Counted from the stretch's first letter, positions 25,817 through 35,546 are shown. The stretch: 64,000 bases of DNA from Paraburkholderia aromaticivorans (GCF_012689525.1 NZ_CP051515.1:2728001-2792000); one strand, 5' to 3'. The notes: generated by a model from the letters alone, not told the origin. A program made the numbers and translations.

Positions 25817-27171
25817 GGGAGTGTCTGATTTTTTGTGTGCAAGGGCGATCAGATCATTCTACAAGCGGTATCTGGTGAAGCGATCCTCGTAGAGGATCGC
25901 GAACTGGTTCATGGCCGCTTTCCAGTCGTGCGCCGCGTGAGTCCAGCCGGCAGTAATGTTGCGTAGCGCCAGCCATAGGAGTTTGGTCGCGGCGTCGTCA
26001 CTCGGGAAGCGGCCCCGCGTCTTTACCGTCTTGCGCAGTTGCGCGTTAAGACTCTCAATGGCGTTTGGTGTATATCACCTTGCGCACCGCCGGCGGAAAC
26101 GCGAAGAACGGGATCACCCGGTCCCAGGCCCGGCGCCAGGTGTCCACCACGCTCGGGAATTTCTGCCCCCACTCGCCCTGTTCAAATGCGTTGAGTTCGG
26201 CCTCGGCGGCTTCGACACTCACCGCCGTGTAGATCGGCCTGATGGCCGCAGCCAGCGCCCGGCGATCCTTCCAGCTCGAGTAATCCAGCGAATTGCGCAT
26301 CAGATGCACGATGCAGGTTTGCAGGGTGGTCGCAGGAAACGCCGCGCCCAGCGCTTCAGGCATGCCCTTGAGGCCATCGGTGACCGCGATCAGGATGTCC
26401 TCCACACCACGCACTTTCAGGTCATTGAAGACCTTCATCCAGAACTTGGCGCCTTCAGTATTCTCGATCCACAGACCCAGAACGTCCCGTGTGCCGTCGG
26501 GCAGGATACCCAGCGCCAGGTAGATCGCCTTGTTGCGCACCAGCCCTTCCTCGCGGATCTTGATGCGCAGGGCGTCGAAGAACACCACCGGCTACATCGG
26601 TTCGAGCGGACGCGCCTGTCAGGCGGTGACTTCCTCCATCACGGCGCCGGTTACCGAACTGATGAAATCCGGCGAGACCTCCGTGCCATACTGTTCGGCG
26701 AGAAAGCCCTGAATCTCGCGCACGGTCATGCCGAGCGCGTACATCGCGATGATCTTGTCGTCAAAGCCCGTGAAGCGGCGTGCGTGCCTGGGAATCAGGA
26801 TTGGGGCGAAGCTGCCGTCGCGATCGCGCGGAATCTCCAGGCGGAGCGGACCGTCGTCGGTGAGTACCGTCTTGCCGGTTTTACCGTTGCGCTGGTTGGT
26901 CGCTTCGGGGGGCCGCACAGCGCCCGCAGGATAGCCCAGATGATGGCCGAGCTCGGCACCCAATGCCCGCTCGATCAGCGCCTTCTTGAATGCGATCGAG
27001 GCGGCCTGGACCGCCTCAGCGGTCATCGGCCCCTTCACAAACTGGTCGATCAGTTCATCCGGAATTGACGGCAACGCCGTCTGGGCCTCTGCGGCCGGCT
27101 TCGGTTTGCGTGGCATACATGCCCCTTTGAGCTACATGTTATGCCTTGAACACAAAATTTCTGACAGACCC
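25817..27171 (-). mobile_element. IS256-family insertion sequence, decayed copy
   Basis: A 1355-bp element bounded by imperfect 28-bp terminal inverted repeats (25817-25844 and 27144-27171, 22 of 28 positions identical; both contain TTTTGTGT and CAAGG and start GGG). It is flanked by perfect 8-bp duplications, the IS256-family target length. The single transposase gene on the minus strand is broken by two nonsense codons and a 2-nt deletion, so it cannot move itself. The clean duplication indicates insertion by simple transposition without later rearrangement. It entered the 3' end of the pyruvyl transferase gene. Confidence 0.88.
25859..27116 (-). pseudogene. IS256-family transposase, inactivated
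   Basis: Reading from 27116, the frame encodes a normal Transposase_mut protein: the N-terminal part with ELGHHLGYPAGA and RNGKTGKTVLTDDGP, then the catalytic core with VVFFDALRIKIREEGLV, LGLWIENTEGAKFWMKVFNDLK and LQTCIVHLMRNSLDY. Three lesions are seen: TGA at 26619-26621, where family members have Trp; TAG at 26592-26594, where they have Tyr (EPMYPVVFF); and a 2-nt deletion at about 26061-26072 that destroys the TTNAIESLN segment. After the shift, the C-terminus (RKTVKTRGRFPSDDAATKLL to RFTRYRL) is intact to a stop at 25859. The lesions could also reflect sequencing errors, but three make that unlikely. Confidence 0.88.
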
Positions 27172-28325
27172 CGCGTCTGCGTGTTGCTTACACCAGCGAT
27201 AAAGTCCATGAACTGTTCGAGATGCGATGCGGCATTAACATAGCGTAGTTCGCTTTTACCGCACTCCAGAAGCTCGGTGACATGCCTGACACAGGCCTCC
27301 CCAATGGGTTGCGCTTCCTGTGGGCCAGGCAATCCGTTGTCCTGCAGGAATTCCACGCATTTCCGCTGATAGCAGAACAGCATGATGGGAACGTCATAAA
27401 CAAAACCGACGATCGCGCCGTGCAGTTTCGAGGTAACGATACAGGTCGCCGCTGCGAGCAGATCGATAGTCTCGGTAATCGAATCGCCGTATTTGAATCG
27501 ACCCACGCGAATATGCAATGGCGCGAATAGACGCGCAATGTCCCCTGTGACCGCGACACTCTCGTCATCGAGTGCGACAAACAACACCTCATCGACCAGT
27601 TGCCGGCTGTCCACTTCAGCAAGTATCGCGAGTACCGTGTCGATATATTGCCGTAGGTGAATAGATACGATCAAGGTTCGTCTAGCTTCGAGTCCGCGCC
27701 TTGGCGTGTAGATGGCGGGCAACGCAAATGCGAGATCCCTGAGGTTCGCGGGCACCGCGCCCGTTGCAGCGGTGACTGCATCAACCGACGCCTCGTCGCG
27801 AACGGCGATGCGCGGTATGCCTCTAAGAACGTCCGAAAACCTGTGTCGCCGGTCTATTGTTTCGAAGGGCCCGACCGATACACCGAGCGCAGCGACCGGC
27901 TTGCCGAGACGCCGTCCCAAGTTCACGACCAGTTTTGCAAAGGAAAGCGAAGCATCGGCGCCGAATAGTGAGCCGCCGCCAAAGATCGCTGCCTGAGCGC
28001 ACAACATGGCGGCCACATAGGTTAGGCACCGCGCCGCCACCCCGATTGGCCCGGGCCGCGTCCAGAATGCCCGCGCAACCGGCAAATGGAACGGATGAGT
28101 CAATTCTTGCACGGCCGTCGCGCCGACGATCAACGGCTGAATGCCCGGTGTCCTGAGGGGTATCGACTGCAACAAATATCCGAACAGGTCGTCGCCAAAG
28201 TTATGTCGTCCGTAGAACCCGAAGAAAGCAATGCGTTTCCCGTGGCGGATAGATGCGGGTTGGGCGTCCCCGGAGCGGGACGTTTGAGCGGAAGCGTGAT
28301 TCAATGCGTCGCCTGGCGGGGTCAT
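27132..28325 (-). CDS. Polysaccharide pyruvyl transferase, C-terminus altered by IS insertion
   Basis: A 397-residue member of the PF04230-type family that adds ketal pyruvate to sugars of exopolysaccharides from PEP. The recognisable N-terminal motif is FFGFYGRHNFGDDLFGYLL; the C-terminal domain has VTSKLHGAIVGFVYDVPIMLF, with the conserved KLHG. The last 12 residues (after NTQTR) are encoded by the IS end. Rejoining the sequence across the element gives NTQTRTGIA and a stop at 25793-25795, so the insertion only swapped the last few residues and the enzyme is probably functional. Its ATG overlaps the upstream glycosyltransferase stop. It is the last gene of the exopolysaccharide operon. Confidence 0.87.
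   Translation of the reverse strand: MTPPGDALNHASAQTSRSGDAQPASIRHGKRIAFFGFYGRHNFGDDLFGYLLQSIPLRTPGIQPLIVGATAVQELTHPFHLPVARAFWTRPGPIGVAARCLTYVAAMLCAQAAIFGGGSLFGADASLSFAKLVVNLGRRLGKPVAALGVSVGPFETIDRRHRFSDVLRGIPRIAVRDEASVDAVTAATGAVPANLRDLAFALPAIYTPRRGLEARRTLIVSIHLRQYIDTVLAILAEVDSRQLVDEVLFVALDDESVAVTGDIARLFAPLHIRVGRFKYGDSITETIDLLAAATCIVTSKLHGAIVGFVYDVPIMLFCYQRKCVEFLQDNGLPGPQEAQPIGEACVRHVTELLECGKSELRYVNAASHLEQFMDFIAGVSNTQTRGLSEILCSRHNM
27172..27179. repeat. Target-site duplication, right copy
   Basis: CGCGTCTG next to the right end of the IS element, identical to 25809-25816; it lies within the pyruvyl transferase reading frame. Confidence 0.85.
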
Positions 28326-29485
28326 TTCAGTGTCCCATGTGAAAGTTGGTTCGCCGCGGCGTGTGACCGCCGGTCGTGTATGGGCGTCAGCAGACGCCGG
28401 TACAGTGAAACATATGAACGAAAGAGTTGCGTATCGCCGAACCGGGCAAGTGCGTGCACACTTGCAGCGACGCCCATCCGGACACGCAGTTCCGCGTCGT
28501 CGATCAAGAGGCGTGTGTAATGCTCCAGTTCTTCGTCGTCATTCGCGAGAAAACCTGTCACGCCATGGACAATCACGTCGCGGTTTCCGACGATGCGGCT
28601 GGCGACCGCCGGAAGTCCTGCTGCCTGCGCTTCGATCAGGGCAATCGGCATGCCTTCCCATAACGAAGGCAGAATGAAGATGTCGCACACCGCCAGTCGT
28701 CGCCGAAGCTCTGTCGCCGTGATCCAGCCACTTAACTGGACCACGTCTCGATCGATCCAACGGTCGATCGCATCGTTTCCCCCATCACCGAACCAGACGA
28801 AGCGAGTATTGGGTATTTCCGAAAAGCGCTGGGCAAGGCGCGTGAAACGCCACGGTGCTTTCTGATAAGCGACTCGCGCCGACGTACATAGAACAACACC
28901 TTCGGCGCCCCGTCGGCTTCGGTCCAATTCGAACTGATCGAGTTTCACAGCATTCTCGACCAGGCTTGTTCGTTCGGCATTCAGAAGGAGCATTCGTGCG
29001 TAACGCAACTCGCTCTTCGAGCAGGCAACGATATGCCCACCGCACGCGTGCAGCATTCGCTCGACGAGCAGGAAGAGTTTGACCTTGATTGGCGAGATGT
29101 CCTGCTTGAGAAAGGCGAAACCGTGCGGGGAATAAATCGTGCGCGAGGCAATACCAAGCAGACGCGCGGAAATCCGCCCCAATGCTGCCGCTTTCGACGA
29201 ATGAAGATGAACAATGTCCGGGCGTTCCCGAAACAGGTCAATGACAAGTCGGAACATGCTGACAAGATCATGGGGTCCAACAGCGGTATGCATGGCTACC
29301 ACCTTACGACGTACCCGAGGGTCGAACAACTCGTCCAGCTTTTCTGCCGACGGCGTGTCTTGCCGCATGGAATGCAACACGACGACGTCGTCACCGGCCG
29401 CAGCCTGACGATTGGCTAGCAACACAATGCAATGCAGCACGCCGCCGCCCAGTGCTTCTGTTACGTGTACGATTTTCTGACGCAT
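28322..29485 (-). CDS. Glycosyltransferase family 4
   Basis: A 387-residue retaining GT4 (GT-B fold). The N-terminus has the glycine-rich ALGGGVLHCIVLLANR; the acceptor domain shows DIVHLHSSKAAALGRISARLLG and YSPHGFAFL; the donor domain ends with the family signature PSLWEGMPIALIEAQAAGLPAVAS, whose EX7E pair binds the nucleotide sugar. Sugar donor and linkage are not predictable. It sits 6 bp after the polymerase gene and overlaps the pyruvyl transferase, so it should act on the same repeat unit. It is cytoplasmic or peripheral to the inner membrane. Confidence 0.9.
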   Translation of the reverse strand: MRQKIVHVTEALGGGVLHCIVLLANRQAAAGDDVVVLHSMRQDTPSAEKLDELFDPRVRRKVVAMHTAVGPHDLVSMFRLVIDLFRERPDIVHLHSSKAAALGRISARLLGIASRTIYSPHGFAFLKQDISPIKVKLFLLVERMLHACGGHIVACSKSELRYARMLLLNAERTSLVENAVKLDQFELDRSRRGAEGVVLCTSARVAYQKAPWRFTRLAQRFSEIPNTRFVWFGDGGNDAIDRWIDRDVVQLSGWITATELRRRLAVCDIFILPSLWEGMPIALIEAQAAGLPAVASRIVGNRDVIVHGVTGFLANDDEELEHYTRLLIDDAELRVRMGVAASVHALARFGDTQLFRSYVSLYRRLLTPIHDRRSHAAANQLSHGTLK

Positions 29486-29491
29486 GACCGT

Positions 29492-30532
29492 TCACCCTAG
29501 GTCCTGTAATGCGGGCACGACTCGATAGGGAAGGAATGGAGATTCTCCGCGCCCTTCTTCATCGCTCATGTTGTGGATCCGTCCAGCGAGTGCGATCAGT
29601 CCGATGATGAACAGCCACAACGCGATGTTCTTATTCATGCGCCCCGTCGGCGGAGAGAACTGACGCCACAGCATGACGAGCATGAGATTCACAAGGATCA
29701 ACTGGAAGCGGATCCCGGCATAACTCACTTGGGTCATGCCGTACAGGCTGGCCGCCAGCACCGCGCAGATTAGCCAGCCGACAGGCGGAATGGTGAACTG
29801 CCGTCGATACACGATCATCAGGCCCAGCATCGCTATCTGAATCAACAGGAAGAGCAAACCGGACGAAGCATTCGGTGCGGATATACCGGTGTAGATGCTC
29901 GTCTTGTCGGCAAAGTAGGCAGGCATCAGGAGCGAGCCGCCCAAGACAACAATCGCAGCCACCAGGATCATCAATGTGCGGCCTCGCCGGGTCGTTGCGA
30001 CAAAGAACAGGAATAGGAACGCCGACGAGAAATGCACGGATGTACCGATGACCGCAAATACGAAATATCGAAGTGGCTTCCGCTGTGGCGATATGCTGGT
30101 TGCAAACAGGAAGATCGATGAAGCGAGACCGTATCGCATCACGTTCATTGTCAGTTCATAAAACATGCCCGGCACAAGGACCAGGCCACCGAACCAGATA
30201 CCGAAGCGACTGCGGGAAATGGACCACAACAACAGCAGTGCGGTGGTCATCGAAATGCCATTGATGACGAACCGCGGATCGGGATCGATGTACCAGAGAA
30301 GCTGAGCATAGGCATTGAATAGCGGTTCGCCGCCGTAGCCGTTTCCCTGGCCGAGGTCCGTGAACGCCTGGTAATACGCCGCAGTATCGGTACCACAATG
30401 GCCGCGCAAGACGGCTAACGCGACCATCGGCAACGCACAGGTGAGAAGGACGACCCGGTTGGTGCCCCCATAGGCGATACAGAGCGCGACGCCGAAGTAA
30501 AAGATCAGCAGCGGCAGGAGGTAGTACGTCAT
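29492..30532 (-). CDS. EpsG-family polysaccharide polymerase (Wzy-like)
   Basis: A 346-residue protein with about ten hydrophobic helices. The segment LRGHCGTDTAAYYQAF in the first third matches the R..GTD...Y motif of the EpsG family, which replaces classical Wzy in many exopolysaccharide loci. It should join lipid-linked repeat units at the periplasmic face. It ends in a short polar tail. Its position between the flippase and a glycosyltransferase supports the call; O-antigen ligase-type proteins are the main alternative but lack this motif. Confidence 0.82.
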   Translation of the reverse strand: MTYYLLPLLIFYFGVALCIAYGGTNRVVLLTCALPMVALAVLRGHCGTDTAAYYQAFTDLGQGNGYGGEPLFNAYAQLLWYIDPDPRFVINGISMTTALLLLWSISRSRFGIWFGGLVLVPGMFYELTMNVMRYGLASSIFLFATSISPQRKPLRYFVFAVIGTSVHFSSAFLFLFFVATTRRGRTLMILVAAIVVLGGSLLMPAYFADKTSIYTGISAPNASSGLLFLLIQIAMLGLMIVYRRQFTIPPVGWLICAVLAASLYGMTQVSYAGIRFQLILVNLMLVMLWRQFSPPTGRMNKNIALWLFIIGLIALAGRIHNMSDEEGRGESPFLPYRVVPALQDLG

Positions 30533-30584
30533 CGCGCGTGCCCCGCGCGTCGATCTTTTTCAGCGAAAAGTGCGGGCGAGTTTC

Positions 30585-32738
30585 TCACGTGAATCTCCGC
30601 GACAGCATGCAACGACGGAGATACTTGAGCATGCTCAACAGCGAAAAACACAGCCATTCGACATTGCTGATTGCGCCACGTTTTCGAAAGGACAGATAGT
30701 TATCCTGTTCGCCTTTCTGGATCTTCCAGATCTGCGCGCTCAGGCCGGACTGCGCACCGAACTGCGCCTTATAGATATGCGAAAGCGGGCACGGAAACAG
30801 GTACGCTCGTCCGCCGTCCACCAGAACGACTTCGAGCAACATGAAGTAGTCTTCCGCGTGCCGCTTCGTTTCATCGAAACGAGCGCTAACGTCCGAGCGC
30901 ACCACGATGCTGGATGGCGTGAAGCGGTTGGAGAACAGGATGCGTCGGCGCGACACGTGCTCAGGCGCCGTGGCAGTGGGCCACGGTTGCGCGTCGGACT
31001 GACCGCCGGAGTCGAGCTGTACCACGGGATGGCCGGTGATCGCCGCGTCCGGATGCATCAGCATCCATCCGTACTGGATCGCTACCTTCGCCGGATGCCA
31101 ACTGTCGTCCGAGTCGAGAAATGCAATGTAGGGTTGTGTCGCAGTCGCCCATGCGGCATTTCGCGCGGCCCCCGGTCCGGCATTGCGATGCTGCAGGAGT
31201 ATGCGGATCCAGCCAGACGGATAGGCCCGCGCCAGTTCGTTGAGATACTTGCGGGTGCCGTCTGTGCTGCAATCGTCGACCAGAATCAACTCTCGCGGGC
31301 GGCACGTCTGCTGAAAAACTGACTGGACCGCGCGCCTGATCGTGTCGCTGCAGTTAAAGCATGGAACGATTACGCTTACCGGAACGTGTCCGGCTAGCGA
31401 GGGGTGCGCCTCTCGAGCGGCTCGCGGGTCTTCATCCACAGACACTGGATCGCGTCGTGCGTCGGACAGAAAATGACGTGCGCACAGTACCGACAGCATC
31501 GCCCACAGAATTTCACCGGCGACCGAAGCGGCTGCCGCTCCGACAATACCCGCGCGTGATACGCCAATGACTCCGGCTATCACGCCAAATACCAGCGCAA
31601 CTGCGGCACAGCGGTTCCGCACCTGAATCAGGCCGCGAGTGGTCATCACGGAAGATGCGCTGACCGTCAGAAATCTGAATGGTGCGCTCAGCGTCATGAA
31701 CACGACGGCGTTTACCGATTGCTCGTATTGCTTGCCGAATACCAGCGGAATCGCAGTCGGCGCGAGCAGCGCTGCGATACCCGCAATCACGACGCCCGAC
31801 GCAAACATCCATTTGTTGCCGACGCGATATGCCCGCTCGAGACGCTCGTCGCCTGACGCTGCCCAGCGATGAAAACGCGGCATCAAGAGTTTCTGGAATA
31901 GAACCGTCGGCAACAGGTAAAGCGCCGTAAGGATCGTCACGGCCACGCCATAGGCGCCCACGTCCTGCGGCGTACCGAGATGCGATACGATCACGAGGCC
32001 GCTTTGACCATAGGCAAAAAACAGAAGCCCAGACACACCGAATGGTAGTGTGCTACGCCATAGCTCAGCGATCGACGGCGTCGGCAAATCCTCACGCACG
32101 CTCCGGACCGCGGGATTCGGTCCATGTCCCACCAGTTCTGCCGCCCCACTCCTCAGCATAGCAACCGACCGGAATGCACCCAGTGTCACCAACGCGCCGA
32201 TCCCGCCGAAGCCGAGTGCAATCGCCTCGCTGCCTGCCCCCGATTGCCAGCACACCACAACCAGCATGAAACGCCCGGCATGCTGCAATGCCTGCCACAT
32301 CGCGACGAGGCCGAATTTTTCTTCAAGTTGTAGTTTCACGGAGGCCGCTTCAACCGCGGCCTGCGTCAGCACCACAGGGAGCATCGACAGGAGGAGGTAA
32401 CCGGTTCGCGTGTCAGCCGTGCCGATCCATGCCCAGATAACAGCCGTGATGAGACACACGAGAGCGCTGCGAGCGACGAAGCTCACCGACGGCGCCATCC
32501 ATCGTTTGGCCGCCCATCCTTCAGTGCCGTAGGCCTTCAGCCAGAAAGACGGCACGCCGAAGCCGACTGCAGGGGCAATGATCGTCACGACAGCGAGTGC
32601 TGCTGCGAATCGTCCGTACTCCCCCGGCGGCAGGGATCTTGCAAGCACCGCCTGCACGGCGAACGCCAGCCCTGCCGATGCCAGAGCGCTGACCGACAAC
32701 AGGGATGCAGCCCAGGCGTCCCGGAATCGCGAAGTCAT
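30585..32738 (-). CDS. Wzx-type flippase fused to a family 2 glycosyltransferase
   Basis: A 717-residue fusion. Residues 1-425 are a polysaccharide flippase (MATE/MOP superfamily) with about twelve hydrophobic helices. A charged linker at about 426-450 leads into a complete GT2 domain (452 to about 700) with VSVIVPCFNCSDTIRRAV, VDDCSTDGT, and the DxD-like site FLDSDDSW at 541-547. The frame is continuous, and the linker holds no obvious ribosome site or stop. The fusion places sugar addition next to lipid-linked oligosaccharide export. The ATG overlaps the wzc stop. A short helical C-terminal tail (SLLSMLKYLRR) follows the GT2 domain. Confidence 0.87.
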   Translation of the reverse strand: MTSRFRDAWAASLLSVSALASAGLAFAVQAVLARSLPPGEYGRFAAALAVVTIIAPAVGFGVPSFWLKAYGTEGWAAKRWMAPSVSFVARSALVCLITAVIWAWIGTADTRTGYLLLSMLPVVLTQAAVEAASVKLQLEEKFGLVAMWQALQHAGRFMLVVVCWQSGAGSEAIALGFGGIGALVTLGAFRSVAMLRSGAAELVGHGPNPAVRSVREDLPTPSIAELWRSTLPFGVSGLLFFAYGQSGLVIVSHLGTPQDVGAYGVAVTILTALYLLPTVLFQKLLMPRFHRWAASGDERLERAYRVGNKWMFASGVVIAGIAALLAPTAIPLVFGKQYEQSVNAVVFMTLSAPFRFLTVSASSVMTTRGLIQVRNRCAAVALVFGVIAGVIGVSRAGIVGAAAASVAGEILWAMLSVLCARHFLSDARRDPVSVDEDPRAAREAHPSLAGHVPVSVIVPCFNCSDTIRRAVQSVFQQTCRPRELILVDDCSTDGTRKYLNELARAYPSGWIRILLQHRNAGPGAARNAAWATATQPYIAFLDSDDSWHPAKVAIQYGWMLMHPDAAITGHPVVQLDSGGQSDAQPWPTATAPEHVSRRRILFSNRFTPSSIVVRSDVSARFDETKRHAEDYFMLLEVVLVDGGRAYLFPCPLSHIYKAQFGAQSGLSAQIWKIQKGEQDNYLSFRKRGAISNVEWLCFSLLSMLKYLRRCMLSRRFT

Positions 32739-34999
32739 TGCGCCGCTCCGTCCATCGCCGGTCGATCGTCCGAGCTTTGAGAGCGCGTGTAGCGATAGGT
32801 GCCGTAGGTGGTTCCATAGCGGAAGCGCCCTGCATGAGGGTCAATACCGTTGAGCACCACGCCCTTCACGTCGACGCCGACCTGTCGCAGACGGCGTGCG
32901 CTTTCATTGAGTTCCGCCGGTCTCGTGACAGCGGCGCGAGCAACCAGGAACACATTGCCGCTGGAATAGGGAGCAAGAATCGCCGCGTCGGGCACAGGGA
33001 GAAGCGGTGCCGTATCGACAATCACTACGTCATAGCTGGTTGAAAGCCTATTGAAGATGTCGCGCACTTCCGGCCTGCTTAAATGATCGGCGGCATTCGG
33101 CACCATCGACCCGCCCGGAAGAAAATCAAGCATGGAACGCTCTATTTGCCGAATTGATGCATCGAGCTCGATCGTGCCGGCAATCACATCTGATAGCCCC
33201 GCTGCCGAACCGCAGCTAAGGGAGCGACTGAGTTCGCAGCGCCTCAGATCGGCGTCGATCAGCAGGACACGTTTGCCGGTACGAGCCAAAACCAAAGCGA
33301 CGTTCGATGCGATAAAGGATTTTCCGACGTTGGGAGACGGCCCGGTGAACATGACGACTTTGTTACCTGATTCAACCAGTGAAAACTGCAATGCCGTCCG
33401 CAAGCTGCGCAGACTCTCGATTGCAGGGTCCGCCGGGTCGACGAGGGCCAGCGGACGCCGCGAAAGCGCATTGCGACGCAGGAAACCCGGCCATCGGAAC
33501 GCGCGCGCGCGCGCCATCGGTACAACTGAGAACACGTCGAGATCGGTCTGCTCTTCGATCTCGCGCGAGTCGGAAATCCCACGGAACAGGCGGTCACGGA
33601 TGAACGCTGCCGCGGCCGCGGCAAACATTGCCATCGCCACAACGGCTGCGCACAACAGGGGGCGCCACATTCGAATCGGCTGATCGGGCAACATGGCGGT
33701 GTCGAGAACACGGACGTTCCCGATCCTTCCCGCCTGCAGAATCTGCAATTGTTCGATGTTGTTCAGCAAGCCGATATAAAGATCGTTGCTGATCTTGACG
33801 TCGCGCTGGGACGTCACAACCTGACGCTGCGTTTCCGGTAGACGGTCGATGCGTTGGTCAAGGCCGCCCGATTGCGAACGGAGCACCGATATCTGTTGAT
33901 CAAGCGCAACCACAGTCGGATTGGTCGGCAAAAAACGGGTCAACGTCTCCGCACGTTTTTGTAGCAACGTACTAAGCTGCGCTTCATTGTCGGACGACTG
34001 TTGCAGGAGCTCGCGCGCGTCACCGTCCAGGTCGACGGAGCCCAACTTGCTGCGCACAGTGGCATACGCACTCTCGGCAAGATCGAGTTTCTGGCGCAGA
34101 TCAGGTAACTGGCCGCGCAAGAAAGTTAGCGATCGTGCGGCCTGTTCCGCTTTGCGCGCCTCATTCTGGTCGACATAATGATGCGCGATATCGTTCAGGA
34201 TCTGCGTGATCAGTTGTGGATCGGTACCCCGCAACTTGACTTGTAGTACGTTGGAATCCTTGCCTTGCTCACTGATGGAAAGCCTGCGCTGAAGTTCATC
34301 GATTGTCTGCAAGCGCGATTGGCGCGTAAGCTTGAAACGCGCACCGACTGTGGCGCGAATTGCGTCGACGTGCAAGGTTACAGGACCATCATCGCTCCAG
34401 TAAGTCTCGGTCTTGCCAATCATGCCGACCGCATCCCGTTCGAGCCCCGTTCCGGAAAGCCGATAAGTTCCGCCTTCCAGAACCGTCAGACTGTAATGCT
34501 TTCCTTCGAGTGCGGACGGAACGTCAAATAGCTCTATGCTTGCCCGCTCATCGCCCCATGTGTAGCCACCCATACCGAGAAATCCCGGATGGGAAAGGCC
34601 CTTGTTCGATCGTGCGATGGCGCGGCCGATAAGCGGAAGACGAGCGGGCTCGACCTCGACATACAGATGCAGATCGTCGACTGCCGATGCCACGACGAGC
34701 CGCGACTGGAGCACCTGCATCTCCGTGTCAGCCGACGACTTGACGTCGAACATCGACGACAGATCCTGACCCAACAGCGAAGATGCCGTGGTCGCGGCAG
34801 AGCCTTCGTCAACCTGAGTAACAATGTTGACCTGATACTGCGGATCCGATAGTAGAACCACGGCGATGCCGAGAACCGACACGGTACCGAAAATCCAACA
34901 TATCATGCGCCGGTATAGCACGAAGACATCGAGCATCGCGGCGAGGTCAAAATCCTTGTCCGCTGCGACTATCTGGTGCTGAGCGTGTGGCTGACTCAC
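32735..34999 (-). CDS. wzc: Wzc-type polysaccharide co-polymerase / tyrosine autokinase
   Basis: A 754-residue BY-kinase fused to its Wzz domain. A membrane helix at about 35-55 precedes a large periplasmic region with a long coiled coil (about 280-420), and a second helix lies near 450. The cytoplasmic kinase has Walker A GPSPNVGKS at 553-561, Walker A' LLIDADLRR at 579-587 and Walker B VVIVDTAPL at 658-666. The C-terminal tyrosine cluster (Tyr 728, 732, 735, 737) is the autophosphorylation tail. It controls chain length and export with the outer-membrane Wza, and is dephosphorylated by the adjoining Wzb. Confidence 0.93.
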   Translation of the reverse strand: MSQPHAQHQIVAADKDFDLAAMLDVFVLYRRMICWIFGTVSVLGIAVVLLSDPQYQVNIVTQVDEGSAATTASSLLGQDLSSMFDVKSSADTEMQVLQSRLVVASAVDDLHLYVEVEPARLPLIGRAIARSNKGLSHPGFLGMGGYTWGDERASIELFDVPSALEGKHYSLTVLEGGTYRLSGTGLERDAVGMIGKTETYWSDDGPVTLHVDAIRATVGARFKLTRQSRLQTIDELQRRLSISEQGKDSNVLQVKLRGTDPQLITQILNDIAHHYVDQNEARKAEQAARSLTFLRGQLPDLRQKLDLAESAYATVRSKLGSVDLDGDARELLQQSSDNEAQLSTLLQKRAETLTRFLPTNPTVVALDQQISVLRSQSGGLDQRIDRLPETQRQVVTSQRDVKISNDLYIGLLNNIEQLQILQAGRIGNVRVLDTAMLPDQPIRMWRPLLCAAVVAMAMFAAAAAAFIRDRLFRGISDSREIEEQTDLDVFSVVPMARARAFRWPGFLRRNALSRRPLALVDPADPAIESLRSLRTALQFSLVESGNKVVMFTGPSPNVGKSFIASNVALVLARTGKRVLLIDADLRRCELSRSLSCGSAAGLSDVIAGTIELDASIRQIERSMLDFLPGGSMVPNAADHLSRPEVRDIFNRLSTSYDVVIVDTAPLLPVPDAAILAPYSSGNVFLVARAAVTRPAELNESARRLRQVGVDVKGVVLNGIDPHAGRFRYGTTYGTYRYTRSQSSDDRPAMDGAAQ

Positions 35000-35490
35000 T
35001 GCTTACCTCCGTCAATGGAGACTGCGTCTGAACCTGCGCTGTCCCTGGATTGCCCTGTCAGTTTTGCCAGTTGCAGCACCCAGTAGTCGACACCGCCTAA
35101 CAGTGCTGCGCGACAAGTACGAAAGGCGGCAATGGATAAACCCATGGGGTCATCGATATCTGCATCGTCGAAGCTGCGTATCGAGAAGACGCGCCCACGC
35201 ATGAGTGGATAAAGCGACTCGACGCTTCGTTTTTGCGCTTCAGTCATTGTGAGAATGAGTTGCGCCTCGTTCGCGAACTCGCGGGTCAATTGCGTGGCGC
35301 GGTGCGCACGAATGTCGATGTCGATCTCGGAAAGCGCGGCGATGGCCTTGGCCTCGGCCGGCCGCCCCACTTCGGCCGCCAAACCCGCTGAACGGACATG
35401 CACGCCGTCGAGTCGATGTCGCAGAAGCGCAGCAGCCATCGGACTACGGCACAGGTTTCCGTGACAAACCGTTAGAACATTGGAAATCAT
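34996..35490 (-). CDS. wzb: Low-molecular-weight protein-tyrosine phosphatase Wzb
   Basis: A 164-residue cytoplasmic phosphatase. The catalytic loop CHGNLCRS (Cys9 to Arg15) is the C-x5-R signature, and the general acid Asp is in DIDDPMG at about 114. It should dephosphorylate the tyrosine cluster of Wzc; cycling between the two states is needed for polymer production in related systems. The start overlaps nothing upstream, but the stop overlaps the wzc ATG, giving tight coupling of kinase and phosphatase. The C-terminal 15 residues extend beyond most family members. Confidence 0.92.
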   Translation of the reverse strand: MISNVLTVCHGNLCRSPMAAALLRHRLDGVHVRSAGLAAEVGRPAEAKAIAALSEIDIDIRAHRATQLTREFANEAQLILTMTEAQKRSVESLYPLMRGRVFSIRSFDDADIDDPMGLSIAAFRTCRAALLGGVDYWVLQLAKLTGQSRDSAGSDAVSIDGGKQ

Positions 35491-35546
35491 TTGATTGTGC
35501 AGTTATGTTGTGACTTTGCCTGGAACGGGTGTTTTCGCTCGCGACG

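Noticed and set aside
25693..25878. Plus-strand frame spanning the left IS end
   Set aside because: It exists only because the IS was inserted there; no ribosome site.
31936..32600. Possibility that the Wzx-GT2 fusion is a sequencing artefact joining two genes
   Set aside because: The joint (about codons 426-452) is in frame with no missing stop or start signal visible, though only comparison with relatives can settle it.
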